From Aureisphaera sp963669405 (GTDB lineage: Bacteria > Bacteroidota > Bacteroidia > Flavobacteriales > Flavobacteriaceae), in NCBI GenBank assembly GCA_963669405.2, contig CAXXHF010000001.1, forward strand, positions 248,001 to 312,000: DNA of 64,000 nucleotides, written 5' to 3'. Positions within the stretch are counted from its first letter, which is position 1; each line of letters opens with the position of its first letter. The notes under the pieces are model-generated. The model saw nothing but the letters and a program-made list of their open reading frames with translations. It was not told where the DNA came from and ran no database searches. Positions 10,358 to 17,857 of this stretch are shown here, one piece after another. The position numbers and the translations under genes were made by a program.

Positions 10358-10456
10358 ATGAAGAAATTTTTACTTTTTTGGAAAGGAAAATTTAAGGAAT
10401 GGAATATTAAATTGGTAGAATATGCTAGAGCAAGTAGCTACGCCATTCATCGTTAG
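10358..10456 (+). CDS. Small cationic peptide 1 (32 residues), paralogue of 14360-14458
   Basis: The gene runs from the ATG at 10358 to a TAG at 10454-10456. A longer in-frame version from 10265 exists, but the 32-residue form matches the second copy end to end. The two peptides are identical at 19 of 32 positions: M-K at 1-2, F-W-K at 7-9, W-N at 15-16, K-L at 18-19, E21, A23, and the shared tail A-S-S-Y-A-I-H-R at 25-32. Six of the eight tail codons differ only synonymously, which points to selection on the protein. The peptide has net charge about +6, no signal peptide and no long membrane segment; it would form one amphipathic helix. A very strong terminator follows. I do not recognise the family. 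Confidence 0.8.
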   Translation: MKKFLLFWKGKFKEWNIKLVEYARASSYAIHR

Positions 10457-10482
10457 CCAATATTCCTTGAAAAATTTTCTTT

Positions 10483-10512
10483 AATCCCCCACCGCGGTGG
10501 GGGATTATTTTT
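10483..10512 (+). terminator. Strong intrinsic terminator after peptide gene 1
   Basis: A perfect 24-base palindrome whose halves are AATCCCCCACCG and CGGTGGGGGATT is followed by ATTTTTTT. It is much richer in G and C than its surroundings. It ends the peptide transcript 27 bases after the stop codon and just before the end of the convergent protease gene. Confidence 0.9.
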
Positions 10513-12162
10513 TTAATGGCCTCTTTCTATTCGTTGAAGCATCTCTGTGGCATTACGACCTGTTGGCCCTTCTGGATCCATAGACAACGCTTTTTTATAC
10601 AACTCTTTTGCTTTTTCACTATTACCCGAGGTTAAGTAACCCTCGGCAAGACTGTCCCAAGCATTGGCTGACTCTGGAAATAGTTGAGTTATAAACCCAA
10701 ACACAGCCAGGGCATCTTGATGTTGTCCACGACCTAACAAATTGTATCCTGTCTTATTTAATTCTCCTTCAAAGTCGAAAAAACGATATGCAGGATCGTT
10801 TACCATACGGTAGGCCTCTTTTTGAAGTTTTTCCTTTTCTCCTGCCATATACAGATCGGTCATATATTGCATGGGATCTAATATAAAGTTGCTGTCAGAA
10901 AAGTCTAAGCAAGCTTCTACCACAGGATCCTGATTGGTTTTGTACTGATCAAAACTCATATCAATAGCAATATGCGGAGCAAGCCAAGGTTGGTTCTCCC
11001 ATTGTGGCTTATCTTGCCACCAAGCGAACGATAGGTATACCGGTAATTTAGTATTGGGTAGCTCTACAAGCCTATTATCTCCATAGAAATTGATGTTTTC
11101 ACCTGTAGGCTCTCCCATAAATATAGCATTGGTATAATTGTCTAATTCATTCACAAGGTTTTGACATGCAGAAAATGTACGTCGTCCCAAGATCACATAT
11201 AAATTTCCAACCGTATTAATGGTTTTGGACTCAATGATTTTGGTAACCAAAGCTTTATTTTTATAGTTATTTCCGCCACCATTGAGACGCACATCCAGAA
11301 TAAGGCGTTCTACTCCATTCTTTTCAATAAAATTGAACACACGTTCATAAAAAACCGGAATGGGCTCTTGGTCTTCGTCCTGTATCTGACTATGGCGTAC
11401 ATATACCGTTTTCTTTTCTGGAATATGTTCAAAATAGTAGATTTTGTCCAGGTTTTTCAAGTATAGAGGAGTTTGGGTTTGACTTCTAATGTCTAACCAG
11501 TCATTCTTCTGCTGAACAAATCCATAGGTAGTAGGTACCATCTTTCCAGCTGGTAAGGCATTAAAAGTCATTGTGAAGGTAGCCCCATCTTTTTCGAAAG
11601 TAAGTGGTACCGTATTGGACAACTTAGGAATGATTCCTTGGGCATGTAGTACCTGTGGACTGATTAGATAGAGAAATCCATAAGCTTTAAAGAATTGTTC
11701 ATTTTCTACCGGTACTACAGGGTAAATTGCTTCTAAAGCCTTATCTATAGACATATTACCAATAGCAACCACTTTTGCTCCTAATGCTTTTTCATAGTCT
11801 TTGTGTACTCCCTGAACGTATATCCCATCAGAAAAACGGTACATATTAATGGGTAATTGATTGAAAGGAGTAGGATTGTCCCGTATACCCAAACGTGTAT
11901 GACCGTATTTAAAAAGCCCGATGATCTTGGCGAAACCCACATTGATTTCATGAGGTTCTAAGTTTGGTATTTCTTTATAAAGATCTTCTACTGCTGCATC
12001 AAAATCTTCTTGGGTAACTTTCTTGAATAGAAATGGATAATCCTTATGCACGGTATGCTGAAGGAATCTAAGGTCTTCTTGCCACTGTGTGGCCGTAAAG
12101 GAACTCTGAGCGGTTGCCTGCAATGCAAGACACCCTACGAGTAGGAGGATTAGTTTTTTCAT
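10513..12162 (-). CDS. Secreted S41-family peptidase with TPR tail
   Basis: The 549-residue protein starts with a signal peptide (M-K-K-L-I-L-L-L-V-G-C-L-A-L-Q-A-T-A-Q, cleaved near 19). The body resembles C-terminal-processing (S41) proteases: L-D-V-R-L-N-G-G-G-N at 289-298, then L-G-R-R-T-F-S-A-C-Q with Ser331 at the nucleophile position, and G-E-P-T-G-E at 350-355. No PDZ domain is evident. Residues about 465-545 form TPR-like helices, including N-A-W-D-S-L-A-E-G-Y. The protein is probably periplasmic and its substrate is unknown. It is downstream of the TPR/HTH gene at 12260-14020 with a 97-base gap, so co-transcription is possible. Confidence 0.82.
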   Translation of the reverse strand: MKKLILLLVGCLALQATAQSSFTATQWQEDLRFLQHTVHKDYPFLFKKVTQEDFDAAVEDLYKEIPNLEPHEINVGFAKIIGLFKYGHTRLGIRDNPTPFNQLPINMYRFSDGIYVQGVHKDYEKALGAKVVAIGNMSIDKALEAIYPVVPVENEQFFKAYGFLYLISPQVLHAQGIIPKLSNTVPLTFEKDGATFTMTFNALPAGKMVPTTYGFVQQKNDWLDIRSQTQTPLYLKNLDKIYYFEHIPEKKTVYVRHSQIQDEDQEPIPVFYERVFNFIEKNGVERLILDVRLNGGGNNYKNKALVTKIIESKTINTVGNLYVILGRRTFSACQNLVNELDNYTNAIFMGEPTGENINFYGDNRLVELPNTKLPVYLSFAWWQDKPQWENQPWLAPHIAIDMSFDQYKTNQDPVVEACLDFSDSNFILDPMQYMTDLYMAGEKEKLQKEAYRMVNDPAYRFFDFEGELNKTGYNLLGRGQHQDALAVFGFITQLFPESANAWDSLAEGYLTSGNSEKAKELYKKALSMDPEGPTGRNATEMLQRIERGH

Positions 12163-12259
12163 GATGTTTTGATTGATGAATGATTATCCTATATAGGATG
12201 GTAATTACCTGATATTGTTACACTTTGATTTCTTAAATTTTAAGTACAAGGTGTTATTC

Positions 12260-14020
12260 CTACAATGCAGACAAGAAGGAAACAAGATCTTCTTCTTTTT
12301 CTAAATTCAGTTTTTTCTTTAATCGATATTTAGATTTTAGTACACTATCTGGCAATACATTGAGCATAGATGCAATCTCCTTGGTAGAAAGGTTCATGCG
12401 AAGAAAAGAGGCCAATCGTATTTCTTTTTCGGTAATCTCTGCGTAGATTTCCTTCAGTTTAAGGTCGAAGTTGTTATGTACTTCAGAAAAGTAACTTTTA
12501 AAGACTTCCCAATCCTTGTCCTCTGCCTTTTCCTTTTTCAATAATAAGATGAGACGTCTAAATTCAATTTTAAAGAGTTCTGGTGTTTCTTTAATACGCT
12601 CTAGGTTGGATTTCAATTCTTCGATAAATGTATTCTTCTGAACCAAGTGTAGGGTTTGTGAAGTCAGTTCCTTCTTTTTGAATTCGATTTCCTGTTTGTA
12701 AATGGCTTCTTGTTTTTCGCGTGCTATCCTATTTTTCTTCATACGTTGTTTAAAACCAAAATACAGTAGTCCAGCAATGGATAAAAAAGCGAACATGCCA
12801 ATGCCATAGAGTGTTTTGGTAAGATTGGAAACCTTCACTTCTTCGTTCAAGGTTTTTATTTCCTGTTCCTGAAGGGCTATTTCCGCCTCTTTCTTTTCGG
12901 TTTGATAACGAACTTCTAATTGACCGATTTTATCAACCGTTTCACGGCGGAAGAGACTGTCGGCCAAGGAAAAATGGGCAACACGGTACTCATAAGCTTT
13001 TTTATAATCGCCAAGATCAGCATACACATCTGCAATATTCTTGTAATTGGCCGAAAGCGGAGTACTTTGATTTGTTTTACGATTTATTTCTATAGATTCC
13101 CCAAAATGGAATAGTGCCTTCGTCAGTTGATTTTTTGAATGATTTATCTTAGCCAATATCGTATGGTTCTTAGCTGTTAAGGCAGGACTATTGTGTTCCT
13201 GGGTTAAGCGTAGGGATTGGTTGGCAAACGATTCGGCCAATGATAAACTATCCCAGTGGCGATATAAACTGGCAACATTTAGTAATATCCGAGCCTCTTT
13301 TACAGGAGGACCCTCTTTTTCGTAATACTGCAACGATTTTTTATAATACGAAAGAGCCTCTGGATAGTTATCGAGCTTCCTAAGGTTTAAGCCTATATTA
13401 CCTTGTACCACGGCGAGACTTTTTTCGGTACCGAGATTTCTTAGATAAATGGCCTCTGCTTTCTTAAAATACTCATTGGACAGTTCTAAATTAGTAAGAA
13501 TTCCATGTAGATTACCTAGGGTTACATAACTCTTGGCAATTTCAACCTCTCCCATATTCAATTTTTGTTTTAGCTGAAGTACCAATTGAATAGATTTCAT
13601 GGCCAGCTCGAACTTCCCCATCCTCCGTTGGACATTCCCTAAACTATTGATAGCCTTCATTTGTCCCGATAGATTATTTTCTTCTTCAAATAAAAGAACA
13701 GCTTTTTTATACCATGTTTCAGCTTTTGGATAATCGGTAATCCTTCTGTAATAAGTTCCTTTTTTACTAGCTAATATTGCCTGATATTTAGAGGGGTCTA
13801 CTCGCTTGGCTAAAAGTTCTATACTATCTATATAGCTTTTAGCTACTTCGGGGTCGTCCATAAATGTTTTTGTGAAAAGTTTTTTATACAACTCAATACG
13901 TTCAACATCTTCTTTGGAGTCCTTTAAAACAGTTTGTAAACTATCTACCGTTTTATCACTTTGCCCTAAAGCCGAAACAAAAAATAAAACAGAAAAAATA
14001 AGAGAGCATAAAATTTTCAT
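12260..14020 (-). CDS. TPR-repeat membrane regulator with C-terminal LuxR-type HTH
   Basis: The 586-residue protein has a signal peptide (cleaved after L-G-Q, near residue 20) and five or more tetratricopeptide repeats at about 60-350. A membrane segment follows at about 403-423 (G-I-G-M-F-A-F-L-S-I-A-G-L-L-Y-F-G-F), then a basic coiled coil. The C-terminal helix-turn-helix contains I-T-E-K-E-I-R-L-A-S-F-L-R and L-S-T-K-E-I-A-S-M-L-N-V. This layout (periplasmic TPR sensor, one membrane pass, cytoplasmic HTH) is common in Bacteroidota and resembles one-component signalling proteins. The S41 protease downstream is a possible partner or target (inference). Confidence 0.8.
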   Translation of the reverse strand: MKILCSLIFSVLFFVSALGQSDKTVDSLQTVLKDSKEDVERIELYKKLFTKTFMDDPEVAKSYIDSIELLAKRVDPSKYQAILASKKGTYYRRITDYPKAETWYKKAVLLFEEENNLSGQMKAINSLGNVQRRMGKFELAMKSIQLVLQLKQKLNMGEVEIAKSYVTLGNLHGILTNLELSNEYFKKAEAIYLRNLGTEKSLAVVQGNIGLNLRKLDNYPEALSYYKKSLQYYEKEGPPVKEARILLNVASLYRHWDSLSLAESFANQSLRLTQEHNSPALTAKNHTILAKINHSKNQLTKALFHFGESIEINRKTNQSTPLSANYKNIADVYADLGDYKKAYEYRVAHFSLADSLFRRETVDKIGQLEVRYQTEKKEAEIALQEQEIKTLNEEVKVSNLTKTLYGIGMFAFLSIAGLLYFGFKQRMKKNRIAREKQEAIYKQEIEFKKKELTSQTLHLVQKNTFIEELKSNLERIKETPELFKIEFRRLILLLKKEKAEDKDWEVFKSYFSEVHNNFDLKLKEIYAEITEKEIRLASFLRMNLSTKEIASMLNVLPDSVLKSKYRLKKKLNLEKEEDLVSFLSAL

Positions 14021-14359
14021 GATTGGATGTTAGTTGTTCCCAAGATACTCATTTTGAAAGCCTTTTGAAACTCAAATCCATGTTTCAACCCATTACTCCC
14101 ATTCAAAAAAAAACTAAAATTATACCATAACAGTCTAATTATCATGAAGTTGTGTGTTATTTGGAAATGAACAGTAAATATAACTTGTCCATACTTTGTC
14201 CATGAATATTTTGTACAACCATATTCATAAAAATGAGTCATTAGCGTATCCTAGAAATATTTTTTGGCACGCTTGTTGAATTCCTATTAAACAACTAGAC
14301 TATTTCTGAGTCAAATAGTCAAAATCAAATAATTTGTTTAATCGTTTAAATTCACCATT
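14021..14359. other. 339-base intergenic region upstream of peptide gene 2
   Basis: The region lies between divergent starts: the TPR/HTH regulator (minus strand) and small peptide 2 (plus strand). Apart from a sigma-54-like site at 14264-14279 I see no recognisable element. An open frame on the minus strand at 14017-14241 has no family features and I did not call it. Confidence 0.5.
14264..14279 (+). promoter_or_regulatory. Sigma-54-like promoter candidate before peptide gene 2
   Basis: TTGGCACGCTTGTTGA matches the sigma-54 (RpoN) consensus TTGGCACG-N4-TTGC with the correct GG-to-G spacing. The one deviation is A instead of C in the -12 GC pair. It points towards the peptide gene and would start a transcript near 14290, about 70 bases before the ATG. 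The match could be chance, because the -12 GC is usually well conserved and the first peptide gene has no equivalent site. Confidence 0.35.
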
Positions 14360-14458
14360 ATGAAAAATCTAAAAGAATTTTGGAAAAGAAACCGAAGTAA
14401 GTGGAATGAGAAATTGGAAGAATTTGCAAAAGCCAGTAGTTATGCCATCCACAGATAG
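14360..14458 (+). CDS. Small cationic peptide 2 (32 residues), paralogue of 10358-10456
   Basis: The gene starts at the ATG at 14360 and stops at TAG 14456-14458. It has the same length as peptide 1 and the same spaced residues: F-W-K at 7-9, W-N at 15-16, K-L at 18-19, E21, an aromatic at 22, A23, a basic residue at 24, and the identical A-S-S-Y-A-I-H-R tail. Its central part is more charged (net about +5), giving a mostly hydrophilic helix with Trp8, Trp15 and Phe22 spaced seven apart on one face. That heptad-like aromatic spacing also holds in copy 1 (Trp8, Trp15, Tyr22). It stands alone with its own terminator and has no recognisable family. Confidence 0.8.
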   Translation: MKNLKEFWKRNRSKWNEKLEEFAKASSYAIHR

Positions 14459-14479
14459 TATTACAGAACCGTTTCCATA

Positions 14480-14518
14480 AAATCCCTCACAGAAAGTATC
14501 TAGTGAGGGATTTTTATT
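14480..14518 (+). terminator. Intrinsic terminator after peptide gene 2
   Basis: An 11-base inverted repeat, AAATCCCTCAC and GTGAGGGATTT, encloses a 12-base loop and runs into a T-rich tract. It starts 22 bases after the stop codon. Its stem resembles the one after peptide gene 1 (AATCCCCCAC / GTGGGGGATT). Confidence 0.85.
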
Positions 14519-14637
14519 TTATCCTGCTATGCCACGAAATAGAACTAATTTCTGGTCCCCGACAAACTTCTCCTCCAAATTGTTATTTACAAATACAATA
14601 CAATCAGACGTTAAAGCAGCATAGGACCTATACCTCT

Positions 14638-15480
14638 TCATTCTTTTTCACGTATAAGAATGTCTCCGTTTAATGTCTTAAATACAATATCTGCACCACC
14701 TCCATTAATAGCTCCAGAAATTCCCTTCTCCCGTTTTACACGATATACACCATCTTTATTGGAGGTTTTTACTATCCCCCCGTTAGAAGTCTTTACTATC
14801 TCAAAATCGGTATACACATTGCCATTGTCAGATCTAGCCATAACATTGGCTTTCAGGTTTTTAGGAAAACTAATATCTACATCTCCATTTAAGCTACTAA
14901 ACATCATATTTGCACCTTGATGAACCGACGAAAACGATACTTTAATGGTTTGGTTTAAGGCATCTGCAATTACAGATCCTCCAACATTATGCATCGTTAC
15001 CTTTCCATTGGTATTACTTACTTCATGGGTGCCTTCTACTCCTTCTACCAATATATTTCCTTGATTAATGGTTTTTAGCTCCAAAGAAAATTTCTTTGGG
15101 ACTTTAATCACAAAATCAATGACCCATTTACCGGGAGTATGCTTAACGTATACGGTATTGTCAATTTCTTCTACAGTAAAGGAAAGGGAGTTATCTACCA
15201 TTTTCCGAAGACCGTCTCGCGTATTCGCCTTCTCATTTTTACCACTTTTATTCCATCCCTCACTCTTTTCCTGTCCTTTGGCTTCTACAATGACATCGCT
15301 TCCATTATGTGCTTGCACGGTAATTCCTCCATCGATTAGATGCACTACCAATTTTCCGTCCTGTCCAGGCTTAGAAAGTGGTATTGTAAAGGTTTCACTG
15401 GTCTGTGCTAGTGTCTGAGAACTGATCATGAAGAGCATTAAGAGTCCTAGGTACTTCATTGTGTTATATGTTTTTTTCAT
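14638..15480 (-). CDS. DUF4097-like secreted beta-helix protein, copy 2
   Basis: The 280-residue protein has a signal peptide (M-K-Y-L-G-L-L-M-L-F-M-I...L-A-Q; the ATG at 15459 may be the real start). The rest is a series of short beta-strand repeats with N-G-K-V-T, N-G-D-V-D-I and N-G-D-I-L-I turns, as in DUF4097 proteins, which fold as a parallel beta-solenoid. It starts three bases after the similar gene at 15484-16344, and both lie in the ECF sigma/anti-sigma operon. Function is unknown; a cell-envelope role in the sigma-factor response is inference. Confidence 0.8.
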   Translation of the reverse strand: MKKTYNTMKYLGLLMLFMISSQTLAQTSETFTIPLSKPGQDGKLVVHLIDGGITVQAHNGSDVIVEAKGQEKSEGWNKSGKNEKANTRDGLRKMVDNSLSFTVEEIDNTVYVKHTPGKWVIDFVIKVPKKFSLELKTINQGNILVEGVEGTHEVSNTNGKVTMHNVGGSVIADALNQTIKVSFSSVHQGANMMFSSLNGDVDISFPKNLKANVMARSDNGNVYTDFEIVKTSNGGIVKTSNKDGVYRVKREKGISGAINGGGADIVFKTLNGDILIREKE

Positions 15481-15483
15481 GAT

Positions 15484-16344
15484 TTATCCTTTTATAGTAA
15501 CATCTCCATTTAATACATCGAAATCCATGCGAATGCCACCAGATCCTATCTGGAATTCGGTATTCTTATTCATTTTATATTTGGTGCCTTTTTTCCCTTT
15601 TCCTTTAGACATTTTTATTCCCGAATTTGAGGTACGTGTTTCCAAATTAGTATAAATATCTCCGTTCAAACTCTTAAAAGATACATCGGCATTTAGTCCA
15701 CCCTGTACATTGATATTGATATCCCCATTTAAAGAAGCAAACCTAGAGTCTTTGTTGGGGTTCTTAGAATAACTAATGTTAATGTCCTTGTTTAAGGCAT
15801 TGGCATACGTTTTTCCTGAAATATCTTCCAGTGTAATGGCTCCATTTATATTGCTCACTGTAATGTCATTGGCTTCTACCCTTTTGGCAAAAATATCCCC
15901 GCGGTTTATAGTACTCAATTCCAGATTTGTATTCTTAGGAACCTTGATGGTAATATCGAGCAAGTAATCGTACTTAATCCCATTCCAAGGTCCTTTATGG
16001 CTAAATCTGCCTGTTTCTAAATCGAACTCGGTATAGGGAGAGTCATGATACACATAGATAATATCATCTTTGGTTTCTACTTTAATACCTATTTCCTGTT
16101 TTCCTTGTTCCAATTGTCTATTGTTATTTCCAGAAATGGATTTCTTTACCGAAATGGAAACGGTGTTGCTATTGGTTCCTTCTACTTTAATAGAGCCGTT
16201 CACATTATAGACAACCAGAAGGTTTTCTGAGGAATTGCTAGGAAACTGTTTCGTGTCGGTTAGGGTTTCTGAATGTTTTTGGGCAAACATAGTCCCCACA
16301 ATAAGTAAGCATAAAACGGTTGTAATTGATTGTAATTTTTTCAT
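15484..16344 (-). CDS. DUF4097-like secreted beta-helix protein, copy 1
   Basis: The 286-residue protein is a diverged tandem copy of the downstream gene. It has a signal peptide ending near M-F-A-Q, then repeated strands with V-N-G-S-I-K-V-E-G, N-G-A-I-T-L, N-G-D-I-N-I, N-G-D-I-Y-T and N-G-D-V-T-I turns. It is third in the gene order sigma factor, anti-sigma factor, DUF4097, DUF4097. Such pairs are frequent behind ECF sigma factors in flavobacteria. I know no biochemical function for the family. Confidence 0.8.
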   Translation of the reverse strand: MKKLQSITTVLCLLIVGTMFAQKHSETLTDTKQFPSNSSENLLVVYNVNGSIKVEGTNSNTVSISVKKSISGNNNRQLEQGKQEIGIKVETKDDIIYVYHDSPYTEFDLETGRFSHKGPWNGIKYDYLLDITIKVPKNTNLELSTINRGDIFAKRVEANDITVSNINGAITLEDISGKTYANALNKDINISYSKNPNKDSRFASLNGDININVQGGLNADVSFKSLNGDIYTNLETRTSNSGIKMSKGKGKKGTKYKMNKNTEFQIGSGGIRMDFDVLNGDVTIKG

Positions 16345-16388
16345 GATTGTTCGTTTTTTCCTGTATTAACAGGTGATTGATTGATTAA

Positions 16389-17195
16389 TTAAATGATCTC
16401 CTTTATGGATTCTTCCAATTTCTCCTTTACTGCTTCATTGATATTTGGTTTTTTTAATAAAGTTTCCATGGAATTGATTGATTTCTGTTCTTTTAATGTT
16501 ACCATTAGTTCTGCCAAAGCAATCTGAACCAATGGGGATTCCTGTTGCGTAATAGACATTACTAATCCTTCTCTTACAATAGGATTTTCTACATATTTGG
16601 ATAAAGAGGTAACCGCAGCTAGACGGACATTTACGTTGGGGTCGGTATTGAGCATTTTAAACAGCGCTTCTATAACTTTATCGGTAGTACTATCTAATTT
16701 TTTTACTTCACTCAACGCTTCCAACCTTTTGGTTGCAGACGGCTGATCTGCCAATGACATTACCAATTGCGTTCTTACATCATTGGTTTCTTGCTCTGCA
16801 GCTTTCAACTCTTCATGGGTTACCCCCAGAGTATCACCAGTACCAAGATTTTCTGAGTTCCAACCCTTCCCCAAAAAGAAGCCCAATACCAAAACAATAC
16901 TGGCAGCTATACCTATTAACCAAGGTTGTAGGCGAAATACTTTTGGCTGATTCTTTCGATTTTCTATTTGAGTTCCTGATTCATTTTGTAGGTTTTCATA
17001 AAAAACAATGTCCATGTTCTTACTGGGCAATTTCAATTCTGAATCCAACTCCTTTAAAATGGGATCCCAATCTGCTAATTCTGCCTTCGTTTCGGGATTG
17101 TTTTCCAAAAACAGATCAATCGCTTCCTTTACATTTTCAGGGAGTTGCCCCAATACATAATCTGGCCATAAATCGAGTACTTGTTTCTTATCCAT
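16389..17195 (-). CDS. Anti-sigma factor with periplasmic HEAT repeats
   Basis: The 268-residue protein has a cytoplasmic N-terminal domain of about 85 residues opening with L-W-P-D-Y-V-L-G-Q-L-P, a form common in Bacteroidota anti-sigma proteins. One membrane segment follows at 91-109, then helical HEAT-like repeats at about 145-265 (V-R-L-A-A-V-T-S-L-S-K-Y, V-Q-I-A-L-A-E-L-M). It starts three bases after the sigma-factor gene, so the two are co-translated. The expected role is to hold the sigma factor at the membrane until an envelope signal releases it; this is inferred from gene order and topology. Confidence 0.8.
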   Translation of the reverse strand: MDKKQVLDLWPDYVLGQLPENVKEAIDLFLENNPETKAELADWDPILKELDSELKLPSKNMDIVFYENLQNESGTQIENRKNQPKVFRLQPWLIGIAASIVLVLGFFLGKGWNSENLGTGDTLGVTHEELKAAEQETNDVRTQLVMSLADQPSATKRLEALSEVKKLDSTTDKVIEALFKMLNTDPNVNVRLAAVTSLSKYVENPIVREGLVMSITQQESPLVQIALAELMVTLKEQKSINSMETLLKKPNINEAVKEKLEESIKEII

Positions 17196-17198
17196 ATC

Positions 17199-17753
17199 CT
17201 ATTGTTTTTGAAGGTTGAGATACACCGTTTTTAATTCTTTTAATGCTCTATGCGCTTTGGTCCTAGCTGTATCTTCGGTACATCCTAAAATGGCACCTAC
17301 CTCTTTGTACTTCAATTCTTTTAGTTTACTTAGTATGATTACCTCTCGTTTTTCCAACGAAAGTCTATCCAATGCTTGCTGTAATAAGTTTTTGGATTCC
17401 TTCAGTTCTATTTCAGCTTCAATCCCCTTTCCATCTTCTTTTTTATAGTTCACCTTATCCAGATCCATCGTTTCTATATGTTTTTTATTCTTTCTGAAAT
17501 GATCATGATTCACATTTCTTGCAATTTGAAACATCCAAGTGACGAACTTACTGTCCTCCGTATAGGTATGTTTGTATTTTAAAATTCGCATGAATACATT
17601 CTGCAACAAATCTTCTGAAAGCTCCGAATCATGATTGGACTGTAAGAAAAAATTATACACCCAAACCTTATATCTTTCATAAAGCAGTCCTAATCGATCG
17701 ATCTCGCCATTTTTCACTGCAAGCATGATGGTGTTGTCGGTTAGCGTATTCAA
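17199..17753 (-). CDS. ECF-type RNA polymerase sigma factor
   Basis: The 184-residue protein has both sigma-70 regions of the ECF group. Region 2 contains D-L-L-Q-N-V-F-M-R-I-L-K-Y and F-V-T-W-M-F-Q-I-A-R-N. Region 4 contains L-S-L-E-K-R-E-V-I-I-L-S-K-L-K-E-L-K-Y-K-E-V-G and the recognition helix T-E-D-T-A-R-T-K-A-H-R-A-L. It heads an operon with the anti-sigma gene and two DUF4097 genes, and probably activates its own operon, as most ECF factors do. An inverted repeat with arms CACGTTTTT and AAAAACGTG lies 35 bases upstream. Confidence 0.9.
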   Translation of the reverse strand: MNTLTDNTIMLAVKNGEIDRLGLLYERYKVWVYNFFLQSNHDSELSEDLLQNVFMRILKYKHTYTEDSKFVTWMFQIARNVNHDHFRKNKKHIETMDLDKVNYKKEDGKGIEAEIELKESKNLLQQALDRLSLEKREVIILSKLKELKYKEVGAILGCTEDTARTKAHRALKELKTVYLNLQKQ

Positions 17754-17787
17754 AAGCTGGTTTTTGGTGTTTCTGAAATAATAAACT

Positions 17788-17806
17788 CACGTTTTTAAAA
17801 AACGTG
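17788..17806. repeat. Inverted repeat upstream of the ECF sigma gene
   Basis: CACGTTTTT and AAAAACGTG flank a single A. The element lies 35 bases before the sigma-factor start and 52 bases after the end of the upstream beta-lactamase-like gene. It could be a regulatory site for the sigma operon or a weak terminator of the preceding gene; the run after it is not a clean T-tract. Confidence 0.45.
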
Positions 17807-17857
17807 ACAGAAAAAATAAATAATTATTGGAAATCAATGGATTCGATGAGAAATAAG

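Noticed and set aside
10265..10456. A 63-residue reading of peptide gene 1 starting at 10265
   Set aside because: The extra 31 residues have no counterpart in the paralogue; the 32-residue form from 10358 matches it end to end.
14017..14241. Open frame of 74 codons on the minus strand upstream of the TPR/HTH gene
   Set aside because: It overlaps the promoter region of that gene, shows no family features and has a composition like non-coding sequence.
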